Of a DNA stretch of 52,122 nucleotides, positions 10,386 through 19,409 are shown piece by piece. This DNA comes from Bacteroidota bacterium (GTDB lineage Bacteria; Bacteroidota; Bacteroidia; Chitinophagales; Chitinophagaceae): assembly GCA_013285855.1 (NCBI GenBank), contig JABDGW010000012.1, positions 1 to 52,122 of the forward strand, given 5' to 3'. Below the pieces are notes generated by a model. That model saw only the letters and a list, made by a program, of their open reading frames with translations, did not search any database and was not told the DNA's origin. The position numbers and the translations under genes were made by a program. Every line of letters starts with the position of its first letter. Position 1 is the stretch's first letter.

Positions 10386-10976
10386 GATTATTTATTGAGC
10401 TCTGAATAATTTACAGAATTCCCGGTGCGGCTGTTGCCTGAAAATTATTCAGGCAAATGATTATAAACATCAATTTGATTAACATAAATCAGAGTTGAAT
10501 GCTTATGCCAACACTGCGCTTCTTTGGGCTAAACGATTTAGAAGTTGCTTTGTTACAAGCTGTTTGAAAGGGAACGATATTTTGTGCATGTGATAACAAA
10601 AACTGCATTCGGGTATAGTGAAATGCATTGCGTGTGGAGACTATTTTCCCATAGAAAGTAACTGTCAAACAGAAAACCGGATCTCTATCGCTTAAGGTCA
10701 ATTAAAAAAAGAAATACATCGTTTAATTCTTTTTGTGTCATTTTAGCCATAACTGTATGATTGGTGCTGTCGCCCGCCAGGTAAGCCGATTTGTAATAAG
10801 GCTGGTCTTTTTTTATTGTTTGAAACAGAAGCGGTAATTACTTTCCGATACAGAAATGAAAATTCAATGCTTATGCTACTTTCAGTGAAAGCAGGGATCT
10901 GATTAATAACTTAAATTATGATCAGAATTTTAAGATTGGAGATAAGCAAGTTTAGGAAGAATTAAAAGGATTAGCA
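10386..10976. other. 591-bp gap without an intact gene
   Basis: This stretch lies between the permease start and the LytTR regulator stop. I see no strong promoter, terminator or RNA gene in it. Its one noteworthy item is a decayed coding stretch at 10685-10837 (listed separately). A 70-codon frame at 10489-10701 is low in coding character and is not called. Confidence 0.5.
10685..10837 (-). pseudogene. possible remnant of a cytochrome-c-like C-terminus
   Basis: A 50-codon minus-strand frame with no start codon and an upstream in-frame stop ends at TAG 10685. Its end (AKMTQKELNDVFLFLIDLKR) resembles the last helix of mono-haem cytochromes c or related small exported proteins, where a Met-Thr-x-x-Glu-Leu-x-x-x-x-x-Phe-Leu pattern is common. 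No CxxCH haem motif is visible in the surrounding sequence. It may be a decayed gene or chance; the resemblance is only a pattern match by eye. Confidence 0.25.
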
Positions 10977-11771
10977 TTAATGTACATTCAGCCATTGCAT
11001 AAACTCTTCTTTTTTTCTTCGTGATACATCTACAGAACTATTATCACTCATTATAACATAACCACCATCCCCTTTTACATATTTTTTTATGTGTGAAAGA
11101 TTAATGAGATGTGAGTTATGTACCCGAAAAAATTCTTTTGCATTCAGCATAGATTCTATATCGCCAAGAGTTTTTGTGATAAGTATTTTTTCTTTGCCTG
11201 CCTGGTAAATAATTACATAATTTCCATCTGCCTCGCAACGGATAATATTTTGTGTTTTGATAAAAAGTAATCCATCACCCGTGGGAACAGCAATAGAACC
11301 TGATGCATTATGGTTGCTGCGCACATTTTCATAAAGCGATTTATATTGCCAGTTTTTATGTTTATTATTTTTTTTCTCTTCGGCTTTTTTTACAGCAGCC
11401 ATTAATTCATCAACCTGGATTGGTTTCAGCAAATAATCAAGTGCACTGAACCTGATGGCCTTAATAGCATAATGATCATGAGCAGTAATGAATACAATAT
11501 CAAAATCAATTTCAGGAAAATGAGACAGGAGGTCAAACCCGCTCATGCCGGGCATTTGCACATCAAGAAAAACAATATCAGGTTTGTGTTTTATAATTTC
11601 TTCTATTCCATTTTCGGGGGTTTCTGCGATTGCAGCAATTTGCACTGAAGGGCAATAATCATTCAGTGCAAGTTGTAAAGCTTTACGGCTGCGCGCCTCA
11701 TCATCAATAATGATTGCCTTCAAAATAGTTTGTAGTTCTGCATTTTCTTCCACACAATGTAACGAATCCAT
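10977..11771 (-). CDS. LytTR-family response regulator (LytR/AlgR type)
   Basis: The 264-residue protein has a receiver domain (about 18-135) with acidic pocket IIDDE, phospho-acceptor Asp70 in IVFLDVQMPG and conserved Lys in LLKPIQ. A LytTR DNA-binding domain follows (about 165-262, LFIKTQNIIRCEADGNYVII and FFRVHNSHLINLSHI). LytTR regulators are normally paired with LytS-type kinases with a His_kinase domain; the only such kinase here is at 16034-19174, four genes upstream in the same direction. They likely bracket and control the two T9SS protein genes between them. A direct repeat with 21-bp period at 15984-16018 is a candidate target. The first 16 residues precede the fold, so a later start is possible. 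Confidence 0.9.
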   Translation of the reverse strand: MDSLHCVEENAELQTILKAIIIDDEARSRKALQLALNDYCPSVQIAAIAETPENGIEEIIKHKPDIVFLDVQMPGMSGFDLLSHFPEIDFDIVFITAHDHYAIKAIRFSALDYLLKPIQVDELMAAVKKAEEKKNNKHKNWQYKSLYENVRSNHNASGSIAVPTGDGLLFIKTQNIIRCEADGNYVIIYQAGKEKILITKTLGDIESMLNAKEFFRVHNSHLINLSHIKKYVKGDGGYVIMSDNSSVDVSRRKKEEFMQWLNVH

Positions 11772-11861
11772 TTTGAAGTTTTATAGGGATGAGAAAGGCA
11801 ACCTTATTATCTATCAGTCAATACGATTACATCAAACATTATTGTTCTATAAAATTTGATC

Positions 11862-13790
11862 CTATTGTTTGATTAAAATTTGTGCCCATTTTTGTTTAGT
11901 GCCGGTGATCACAACTAAATACGAGCCGGGTGCAAGAGAAGAAATATCTATCTGCCGGTTTAATGTTTTACTGCTTACTGCTAAATGATATTGCTTTAAT
12001 TCTTTTCCTGACAGGTCATATAATTTTACCTGCAGGTTTGTTTCGCTAATAGCATTCAATTGCAGGTTCACCAGTTGATTGCCTGGATTGGGAAATATTT
12101 GTAAGCCTGTTAGTTTTGCAGCGGCTGCCTCATCTGCTTCATTGTAGAAAGAAGATGTAAATCCAGTACCTAAAGTATAAAAGGATTTCGTAACTGAATA
12201 ATCAGAAGAAACTACAGGATTGTTTGAGCAAATAGTTTTCACACGCCATTGGTATTTTGTTTTTGGAGCTAACCCTGTTATTATTTTATTATTGCTTGTA
12301 ACATTTACTGAAGTCCACGTTCCACCAATCGGGCGGTATTGCAATTTATATTTAAGCGCCTCAGGCATTACATCCCAATGCAACCACGCGAAAGAGCTGC
12401 TGATACTATCGCTGTATAAATTTGCAGGTATCGAACAAATAAATTTGTCGGAATATTTTAGCAAAGTAAAATCCCGGCTGTTCTTTGCCGGCTTTGAAAA
12501 AGAAGATGATGATGTTGGCTGCGCAGAAGTACCGCCAATAAAAATATCTCCGTTTACATCTGCACCAATAGCTGTGGGATAATCATCTCCATTAACTGAG
12601 CCATTAAAAACTTTTGTCCACAAAAGATTACCTGAATGATCATACTCAACAGTAAACATATCAACTGCTGCACCTGCTAAATTTGAGCTTCCGGTGATTA
12701 ACAAATCTCCATAAGCATTAAGAGCAAAAGCTGTGGCAATATTGTTATAGCCGGATCCCCTGCTTATAGTTTTTGACCAATTTAAATTACCTGTAATTGC
12801 ATTATTACTGAATAGTAAATAATCAGAAGCGCCTGCAATATTACCCTGCGTACCCGCAACCATTACATCGCCTGATATTTCTGGCCCGATAATTCCTACA
12901 AGGTCAATATCGCCATTTACTGAACTATAATTTTTTGACCATAGCGATGAAAAATCTGAAGTGTTATATGCAGAAACAGTAGCTTCATCATAAGAACTGC
13001 TGCCTCTGCCAACCATAGCCGCATACAGCACATTATTCATTACTGCTGTTCCTTTTACTTCATCGTCTTTATTACCTGCTCCATTCATAGTGATGGAATT
13101 AAGCAGCTTGCCACTTGCATTGTATTTAGCAATGTACCCATCTTCATTTGTACCATTATACATATATCCTGAAGCATAAATGTTTCCTGAGCTATCTGTT
13201 TCGAGGTGATTGAATTCGCTTTCACCTGCCTGCTGTTTACCTATATGTGACCAGAGTAAATTTCCGTTAGCGTCATAACAGGCAATTATATCATTACATA
13301 ACAATGATGAAAGCATCCTTTCTCCAACTACAATAATATTTCCGTTTGGTGCAACTTTTAAGTCTTCAAATCTCACATTGCCTGTGGCTTTAAAGGTTTT
13401 TGACCATACAAAATTACCCTTCATATCCATTTTAATAAGCAACCCGATAAGATAAGAGCCATTATCAGAATTGCCTGTTCCATAAATATACGGCAGTGTA
13501 TCATTGTAATTAATTTGTGAAAGATGGTCATTAAACGGAGAAGCATAACCGGCGCTCCAAAGCAGGTTGCCATTAAGGTCATAGTTTTTTATAACTATAT
13601 CATTTAAAGTTGCCGTGTTGTTTACATTGCCGCCAACAATTACACCAGTGCCTGTTGTCATCACCGAAACAACCGAATCATGGCTATGCGCAGTACCATC
13701 AGTAAAACGCTGCCAGTTAAGAAATATCTGGGTATATCCATTTAAAGATATAAGCATGAGTGTAAATAGGGAGAGTAATAATTTTTTCAT
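11862..13790 (-). CDS. T9SS-exported beta-propeller protein with FN3 and type A sorting domain
   Basis: I chose ATG 13790 (642 residues) because it gives a clean signal peptide (MKKLLLSL...LNGYTQ); the longer frame would overlap the upstream gene. Residues about 22-465 hold repeated units of the pattern D-x-x-G-N-x-L-W-S/T (for example NLLWSAGYAS, NFVWSKTFKA, NLLWSHIGKQ, NLLWTKVFNG), like SBBP/PQQ-type blades of a beta-propeller. An FN3-like domain (about 470-560) follows, with a C-terminal T9SS sorting domain (about 568-642, FPNPGNQLVNLQL to YLVVITG). It is predicted to be anchored or released at the cell surface. It lies 34 bp after the S74 gene, so both are probably co-transcribed. Ligand or role is unknown. 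Confidence 0.88.
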   Translation of the reverse strand: MKKLLLSLFTLMLISLNGYTQIFLNWQRFTDGTAHSHDSVVSVMTTGTGVIVGGNVNNTATLNDIVIKNYDLNGNLLWSAGYASPFNDHLSQINYNDTLPYIYGTGNSDNGSYLIGLLIKMDMKGNFVWSKTFKATGNVRFEDLKVAPNGNIIVVGERMLSSLLCNDIIACYDANGNLLWSHIGKQQAGESEFNHLETDSSGNIYASGYMYNGTNEDGYIAKYNASGKLLNSITMNGAGNKDDEVKGTAVMNNVLYAAMVGRGSSSYDEATVSAYNTSDFSSLWSKNYSSVNGDIDLVGIIGPEISGDVMVAGTQGNIAGASDYLLFSNNAITGNLNWSKTISRGSGYNNIATAFALNAYGDLLITGSSNLAGAAVDMFTVEYDHSGNLLWTKVFNGSVNGDDYPTAIGADVNGDIFIGGTSAQPTSSSSFSKPAKNSRDFTLLKYSDKFICSIPANLYSDSISSSFAWLHWDVMPEALKYKLQYRPIGGTWTSVNVTSNNKIITGLAPKTKYQWRVKTICSNNPVVSSDYSVTKSFYTLGTGFTSSFYNEADEAAAAKLTGLQIFPNPGNQLVNLQLNAISETNLQVKLYDLSGKELKQYHLAVSSKTLNRQIDISSLAPGSYLVVITGTKQKWAQILIKQ

Positions 13791-13824
13791 GAGTTTAAAT
13801 ATTAAAGAGTTTGTTTTTTGAAAT

Positions 13825-15900
13825 TTATTTTGCCAAAACCATCTGCTTTGTATCAATCAATTTCCCATCAACTAACAATGAATATTGATAAGCGCTGGCA
13901 GCAAGTGTTGCAGCATTTATCTGCACTGAACTTTTACCACTGCCGAAAACGTTTACCTGCTTTAAAACTTTACCAGCTTTATTTGTTATAATAATTTGCG
14001 CAGTTTTAAAATTTTGCGGCAGACTGTAACTGATAGTTGTTGTATTTGAAAAAGGATTAGGAATATTTTGATCGAGAGAAGCAGATGAAAGAACGGTTGA
14101 CCGTTGACTGTTGACGGTTGACTGACCTGAAACAATCATTGCTTGTATGCTTTCAATTTCGGATTTCAGATTTCTTATTTCGGATCTTAATTCTATAATG
14201 GAAGAATCTTTATCATCATTCATCTTACTTAATTCCTGCACTGCTTTTACAAGCGGCATTACAAAATCACTATATCTTAACCCGTATATATCTTTATCAT
14301 TTTTAGGTATATCAACTCCGCTGAAATTGTAATTAATTGAAGTAGCTGCTGCTGCTACATCCTGGGCAACAAATCCAGTAAATAATATTTGCTCTTTGGC
14401 TTTTCTTGAATCTAATTCCTGTTGAGACGGCTGAGCTATTTTGCCATCTTTATCTTTTATTACAGGTCGTTGTACAATTTTATCAATTGCATTCAAATCA
14501 AGATTATAAGTAACAGGTTTTAATTTGTTGATGAATGTAAGACCGGGAACATTTTCTTTTATATTCTTTTTTACTCGTTTATCTGAAGGAAGTGTTGTCC
14601 AGCTTTGATAGCCACCAATAGAAGCGGTAAAAGAATTTCCTATACGCACCTGATCGCTGGCGGTAATTAAAGAACTGGTGCCAAATGCACTGCTGCTGTT
14701 ATAATTGCTATTGTTAGCATCAGCAAAAGCACCTATCACTGTATTGTAATCTCCACTAACATTTGTATTTAATGCCTGGTAACCAAAAGCTGCATTAACG
14801 TTCCCATCCATATTATTATATAAAGCATTATTGCCTGAAGCTGTATTTGAACCTCCTGTGGTATTATTGTATAAAGCATTGGTGCCTGATGCTGTATTAA
14901 AACTTCCATTATTAAAATAGAGCGCCTGGTAACCGGTAGCTGTATTAATATCACCCGTTGTATTGCTGTATAAAGCTTTAGAGCCGATAGCTGTATTATA
15001 TCCCTCCCCGTTATTCTGATGATATAAAACCGAATCTCCAACGGCAACGTTATTGTGGCCGACAGTGTTGTTGAATAAAGCATTACTACCTACTGCTACA
15101 TTACTATAACCGGTTGTATTATAAAATAAAGTATTAGCTCCTGTACCAGTGTTGTTGCTGCCATGTGTGTTGAACCGAAGAGAAGATATGCCATTTGCTG
15201 TATTGCCGATGCCGTCTGAATTAGCGTATAATGCATATCCACCGGTAGCAGTGTTATAATAACCAATTGTATTTGAAAATAGCGACCAAAAACCATTAGC
15301 TGTATTATCATGCCCGGATGTGTTGGTATATAATGCCTGAACACCATATGCTGAGTTATAAGATGCTCCTGCATTAGCATATAATGCCTGGAAACCATTT
15401 GCTGTATTGGAAACCCCTGAAGTATTGGCATTTAGTGTTTGATAGCCAAATGCTGTATTCGTTGTAGAAGAAGTGCCAAGGTAACCAGCCTTCTGATTGT
15501 TGATCTTAAATATCAGCGGTTGCGCATCAGTAGTACCAATAAAGTTTGTTGCAGGATCGGTAGCAGCATTGCCTGTTAATGACCAGCCCACTTTTGGCGT
15601 AATTGCTTTCCATGCAGTACCGGTATAATAATAAAATCCGGGTGTGCTGTTTGTTTGATAAATTAATAACCCTGGGGCCGGAGTTGCAATAGCATCGCGC
15701 TGATTTTTCGTCATTCTTGGTACAAGTATTCCTTTTGAAGTTGAAACCATGTCAAGAATGGATGATGCATTGGGTGTTGTGGTACCAATACCTGCACTTC
15801 CAGTGGATGGAAAAATGTTTTGCGCCTGGATATATTGCGTAAAAAATAAAAGAGCTGTACTTAATACAAAATTTTGTTTTAGTATGTATAATTTTTTCAT
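13825..15900 (-). CDS. Tail-fibre-like surface protein: beta-roll repeats, S74 chaperone domain, T9SS sorting domain
   Basis: Start ATG 15900 (691 residues) gives a signal peptide ending IQAQ. Residues about 145-410 carry many degenerate repeats of the form NTAxGxxALYxNTxG, as in YadA-head or haemagglutinin-type left-handed beta-rolls, which trimerise. An S74 intramolecular chaperone domain follows (about 437-560), starting at Ser439 in SDKRVKKNI; the Ser439/Lys444 arrangement of the self-cleaving dyad is present. A coiled coil (IIELRSEIRNLKSEIESIQ) and a T9SS type A sorting domain (about 605-691) close the protein. Such proteins are probably surface adhesins or stalks, not phage tails: no phage genes are near and there is a secretion signal at both ends. 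It lies 133 bp after the kinase gene and a candidate regulator site. Confidence 0.9.
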   Translation of the reverse strand: MKKLYILKQNFVLSTALLFFTQYIQAQNIFPSTGSAGIGTTTPNASSILDMVSTSKGILVPRMTKNQRDAIATPAPGLLIYQTNSTPGFYYYTGTAWKAITPKVGWSLTGNAATDPATNFIGTTDAQPLIFKINNQKAGYLGTSSTTNTAFGYQTLNANTSGVSNTANGFQALYANAGASYNSAYGVQALYTNTSGHDNTANGFWSLFSNTIGYYNTATGGYALYANSDGIGNTANGISSLRFNTHGSNNTGTGANTLFYNTTGYSNVAVGSNALFNNTVGHNNVAVGDSVLYHQNNGEGYNTAIGSKALYSNTTGDINTATGYQALYFNNGSFNTASGTNALYNNTTGGSNTASGNNALYNNMDGNVNAAFGYQALNTNVSGDYNTVIGAFADANNSNYNSSSAFGTSSLITASDQVRIGNSFTASIGGYQSWTTLPSDKRVKKNIKENVPGLTFINKLKPVTYNLDLNAIDKIVQRPVIKDKDGKIAQPSQQELDSRKAKEQILFTGFVAQDVAAAATSINYNFSGVDIPKNDKDIYGLRYSDFVMPLVKAVQELSKMNDDKDSSIIELRSEIRNLKSEIESIQAMIVSGQSTVNSQRSTVLSSASLDQNIPNPFSNTTTISYSLPQNFKTAQIIITNKAGKVLKQVNVFGSGKSSVQINAATLAASAYQYSLLVDGKLIDTKQMVLAK
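14093..14127. repeat. GTTGAC-rich repeat embedded in the S74 gene
   Basis: Five GTTGAC units with alternating CG/CT spacers fall in 35 bp (ACGGTTGACCGTTGACTG and onwards). In the gene they encode the linker GQSTVNSQRSTVLSSA, between the coiled coil and the T9SS sorting domain. GTTGAC-type arrays are familiar to me as dispersed intergenic repeats in Bacteroidota, so this looks like a repeat captured in frame at a tolerant linker. A second repetitive patch (TTTCGGATTTCAGATTTC) lies at about 14156-14190 and encodes the coiled coil. Confidence 0.6.
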
Positions 15901-15983
15901 GATGTGGTCTTTTAAAAGATTCACTAAAATTCAATTCGTCATGAGTTGGAAAAAAGCAGGAGTGTATTACCGGCTATGTTATT

Positions 15984-16018
15984 TGTGCAGGTGGCAGAAG
16001 CAACTGTGCAGGTGGCAG
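15984..16018 (-). promoter_or_regulatory. Candidate LytTR operator: 14-bp direct repeat with 21-bp period
   Basis: The 14-mer TGTGCAGGTGGCAG occurs at 15984-15997 and again, unchanged, at 16005-16018. The centre-to-centre distance is exactly 21 bp, two helical turns. LytTR-type regulators are known to bind pairs of direct repeats with roughly this spacing. The site lies 84-118 bp upstream of the S74 gene start (15900), in the gap after the LytS-type kinase gene whose probable partner is the LytTR regulator at 10977. The 14-mer itself does not resemble the textbook LytTR consensus, so assignment rests on spacing and context. Confidence 0.5.
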
Positions 16019-16033
16019 TTAATAAAAATCAAT

Positions 16034-19000
16034 TTAAACGGGAATAACAATTTCCACGCGGGTTCCTGACGGTTCATTGGCTTCAGTAAAAAGATCAGTA
16101 ATATTTACAGAAGGTGTTTCAAGGTTGAGTTGATTTAGAATTCTAAGGCGGTCTTCCGTAACCTTCATCCCCATGCTTTGATGTTTTATTACCTGTTGTT
16201 TTTTAAGAAGCGCAGCTTTGGTGCGGCCAATACCGTTGTCTTCAATTACACAGATAAGACGGTTAGATTCTTTTTGTATGCTGATATTAATTTTTCCTCT
16301 TTCAGTTTTATGAACAAGGCCATGCCAGATGGCGTTTTCAATAAAGGGCTGTAAGATAAGAGGAGGTATTTCAAACGCAATGGTTTTAATGGATGCATCA
16401 ACTTCTATATGATAATCGAATTTATTGTCGAGGCGATTTTGCTCCAGTTGCAAATAGGTTTTCAGCATTGCCAATTCATCATCAAGGTTTACCTTTTGTT
16501 TATCTGAATTTTCTAATATCAAACGGATCAGTGTCGAAAATTTTGTAAGATAATCTGATGCCATTTTTTTATCATTCTCCAGTATATAACTATTGATAGA
16601 ATTCATGCAATTAAAAATAAAATGCGGATTCATCTGCGCTTTTAAAGCTTTCATTTCTATCTGCGCTAATTGTTTGTTGAATGCTGTTTTCCCTTCTTCT
16701 TCTTTTTTGATGTGCGTAATTCTTCTGCGGTAAAATAAATATGCCATCACAACAATAATGACAATCATCAAAACACGGAACCAAGCTGTTTTCCAAACCG
16801 GCGGGGTAATGTGAAGGAAAATTGATTTGCCTTCTTCATTCCATACACCATCATTATTTGATGCCTTCACATGAAAAACATAATTGCCACCTGAAAGATT
16901 ACTGTAAGTCGCCTGTCTTCCCGATCCGCTGTATATCCAGTCTTTATCCGCACCTTCAAGTTTATATGCGTATTGATTTTTTTGCGGCACTGTATAATTC
17001 AGGGCTGCAAATTCAAACGACAACATATTTTGTGTGTAATTCAATTGTAAAGGAGCATCTGCAGTGTTATTTCCAGGCAGCGCTATTTCTTTACCAAAAA
17101 CTTTAAACGATGTAAAAGCAATTGGAGGCGGCAAATTATTTTTTATAATATTATCCGGATCAAAATAATTATAGCTACCATCGTAGCTTAGATAAAATTT
17201 TCCATCATCGCCTTTGCTAAATGAGTTGCCTTCATTGTTAATCAATCCATCATTGGTAGTGTAGTTCTCAAAATTATTTTTCTTTTTATCAAAAAGAGAT
17301 AAGCCGTTTAACGTTGCAATCCATAATCGCTGCTGTCTGTCTTGTTTAACAGCCTCGCAATCATCATTGGGCAAACCATCAGCGGTTGTATAATGCGTGA
17401 ACGATTCAGAAACAGGATTAAAATTCCAGAGGCCGTTTTCAGATGCGATCCAGATAGTTTGATCAGCCGCTTCAAGTATGTCATAAACTGTTTGATTGAT
17501 AAAATGATTTTTCAAATTGTAAATGAAAAATTTTCCTGTTTTTGGATTGAACCTGAACATGCCGCCAGACTGTGTTCCGCCCCAGATATTACCTGCATGA
17601 TCTTCCGCTAAACAAAACACAGAATTATTGATACTATCATTATCCTGATCTGATATTTTCCGGTACCAGTTAAAATGTTTTGTTACGGGGTCAAAAGAAC
17701 AAAAGCCATTTCCACGTACTGACATCCATATTTTACCTTCTTTTGAAAGTATTAAATGATTGACATCATTAAAGGGCAAAGAATTTTTTCCGGGAATATT
17801 TTTATAAACAATAAATGTTTTTGTTGCCGGATCAAATCTTTTAAGTCCAGTTGAAGTTGCAATCCATAATTTTCTTTGAGCATCAAACACTATTGAATTT
17901 GTAAACTCATTGCTGTTTCCACTGCCCGCGTGAGAACCAATTACGGTGAATCTTCCTGTTTGCGGGGAATAACACATTAGCCCATGCAGCAAAGTTGAAA
18001 TCCATAATAATTTTTGTGAAGACTGCGTGTCAACAATGATTCCGGTAATGCCTTTATCAGTAAGTTTTGTAAGTGGCTCAACTGCCTGTCTTTGAAATTG
18101 CTGTTTGTATTTATCCAGCTTAATCACACCATTGTGTCCCGCGAACCATAATGTGCCGAGATGATCGTCAAAGATCTGGCTGACAGCAGAAGAATTGAAA
18201 GCATAAATATTGCCGGGATCAATTGAAACGAATTCGAAAGATTTTTTGTTTGCATCAAATATCGCAGCACCGCGATCGGCTGTACCTATCCACAATTTTC
18301 CGGGTTGATTGGAAGATTCATATATACTCCAGACAATGTTACTATGAATGCCGGCGTATTTATAAAGTTCAGATTTCCCGGTAAGCCGGTTAAATTTTGC
18401 AAGACCGCCGCCCCATGTTCCTAACCAAATATTTTTTTCATGATCCTGGATAATACACATAACAGCATTTTCATTTTTCATCCCCGCATCAAAAAGATAT
18501 CTTTTGAAAATATGCGTTTGCTTATTGAAACTATACAAGCCCTGTATTGTTCCAACCCACATTATTCCTTCGTCATCCTCACTTATTGAGCCGATGGAAA
18601 ATCTTTGGTACAGATGCGGGATCGTAAAAGTTTCAATTTTTCCATCCGCATTCAAACGACATAATCCATCATTATCACCAAACCAAACAACATTGTGCGA
18701 ATCAACATACACGGATTGGGTTGAACGGTTTTTTGACCTGGTGGTGACAAAAAAATTCTTAAAGCTGCCTGTTGCAGGAAGATATTCGGTTAAGGCTACA
18801 TCTGTAGCCATCCAGATATTGCCGTTTGCATCAATCGTCATTGCACTAATACTGTTACCCGCCGGAGAATTTTTATTGTGGAAGTCATGGCGATAAATTT
18901 TGAAATTGACGCCATCATACCTGTTCAATCCATCATTCGTACCAATCCAGATAAAACCCTGTTTGTCTTTAATAATTGAAGTAACTAAATTAAACGATAA

Positions 19001-19174
19001 CCCATTTTCAAATGTGAGATGATCGAATTGATAATTGGAAAGCTGATGGGAAGCAATACCATGTTGAGCTGATATGTTTTTTGAAAACAATATCATCAAA
19101 ATAAAAATGCTGATAAAAAATTTTAGTGTTTTATAAGGACTGCATACCCGCCAATTAAAAGCACATACTTTCAT
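16034..19174 (-). CDS. Two-component propeller sensor histidine kinase, LytS-type catalytic domain
   Basis: The 1046-residue protein has a signal peptide or anchor (1-36, ending ISAQ), then about 680 residues of Reg_prop blades (for example GFIWIGTNDGLNRYDG, GNIWMATDVALTEY), which form a large periplasmic beta-propeller. A Y_Y_Y domain (about 715-785) and one TM helix (about 795-815) follow. The His_kinase domain has His851 in MNPHFIFNCMNSI, and the ATPase domain has the N-box FIENAIWHGL and G-box EDNGIG. This kinase class partners with LytTR regulators, here at 10977-11771. Unlike hybrid HTCS sensors it lacks an own receiver and AraC domain. It heads module A, upstream of the S74 and propeller T9SS genes. 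The signal sensed is unknown. Confidence 0.92.
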   Translation of the reverse strand: MKVCAFNWRVCSPYKTLKFFISIFILMILFSKNISAQHGIASHQLSNYQFDHLTFENGLSFNLVTSIIKDKQGFIWIGTNDGLNRYDGVNFKIYRHDFHNKNSPAGNSISAMTIDANGNIWMATDVALTEYLPATGSFKNFFVTTRSKNRSTQSVYVDSHNVVWFGDNDGLCRLNADGKIETFTIPHLYQRFSIGSISEDDEGIMWVGTIQGLYSFNKQTHIFKRYLFDAGMKNENAVMCIIQDHEKNIWLGTWGGGLAKFNRLTGKSELYKYAGIHSNIVWSIYESSNQPGKLWIGTADRGAAIFDANKKSFEFVSIDPGNIYAFNSSAVSQIFDDHLGTLWFAGHNGVIKLDKYKQQFQRQAVEPLTKLTDKGITGIIVDTQSSQKLLWISTLLHGLMCYSPQTGRFTVIGSHAGSGNSNEFTNSIVFDAQRKLWIATSTGLKRFDPATKTFIVYKNIPGKNSLPFNDVNHLILSKEGKIWMSVRGNGFCSFDPVTKHFNWYRKISDQDNDSINNSVFCLAEDHAGNIWGGTQSGGMFRFNPKTGKFFIYNLKNHFINQTVYDILEAADQTIWIASENGLWNFNPVSESFTHYTTADGLPNDDCEAVKQDRQQRLWIATLNGLSLFDKKKNNFENYTTNDGLINNEGNSFSKGDDGKFYLSYDGSYNYFDPDNIIKNNLPPPIAFTSFKVFGKEIALPGNNTADAPLQLNYTQNMLSFEFAALNYTVPQKNQYAYKLEGADKDWIYSGSGRQATYSNLSGGNYVFHVKASNNDGVWNEEGKSIFLHITPPVWKTAWFRVLMIVIIVVMAYLFYRRRITHIKKEEEGKTAFNKQLAQIEMKALKAQMNPHFIFNCMNSINSYILENDKKMASDYLTKFSTLIRLILENSDKQKVNLDDELAMLKTYLQLEQNRLDNKFDYHIEVDASIKTIAFEIPPLILQPFIENAIWHGLVHKTERGKINISIQKESNRLICVIEDNGIGRTKAALLKKQQVIKHQSMGMKVTEDRLRILNQLNLETPSVNITDLFTEANEPSGTRVEIVIPV

Positions 19175-19409
19175 TGCTCTAATTTAACATGCTTTATATT
19201 CCGGCAATCACTGATCTAAATTAAATTCCAACTTAGTTTTATCACATACAACATACAGGGCAATTAATACAGCAAAATATTCCGTCAAATTAACCCAGGA
19301 TAGTTGCAGATAAATAATTCAACTGATTATTACATTTTTGAAAAGATAAGATTGGAATCTCAATTATCGAGGTATTGATTGTAAAAGCAAAGATGGTGTA
19401 CAAGTATTA

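Noticed and set aside
10489-10701. 70-codon minus-strand frame
   Set aside because: Composition is not protein-like (no conserved-looking pattern, no promoter) and it overlaps the better coding remnant at 10685-10837 in another frame.
13791-13856. Upstream extension of the propeller T9SS gene to 13856, overlapping the S74 gene
   Set aside because: The extension would bury the signal peptide behind 22 polar residues; ATG 13790 gives a normal exported protein and a 34-bp gap.
13825-15900. Prophage tail-fibre gene
   Set aside because: The protein has a signal peptide and a T9SS sorting domain, and no capsid, portal, terminase or integrase genes are near; the same holds for 47289-49358.
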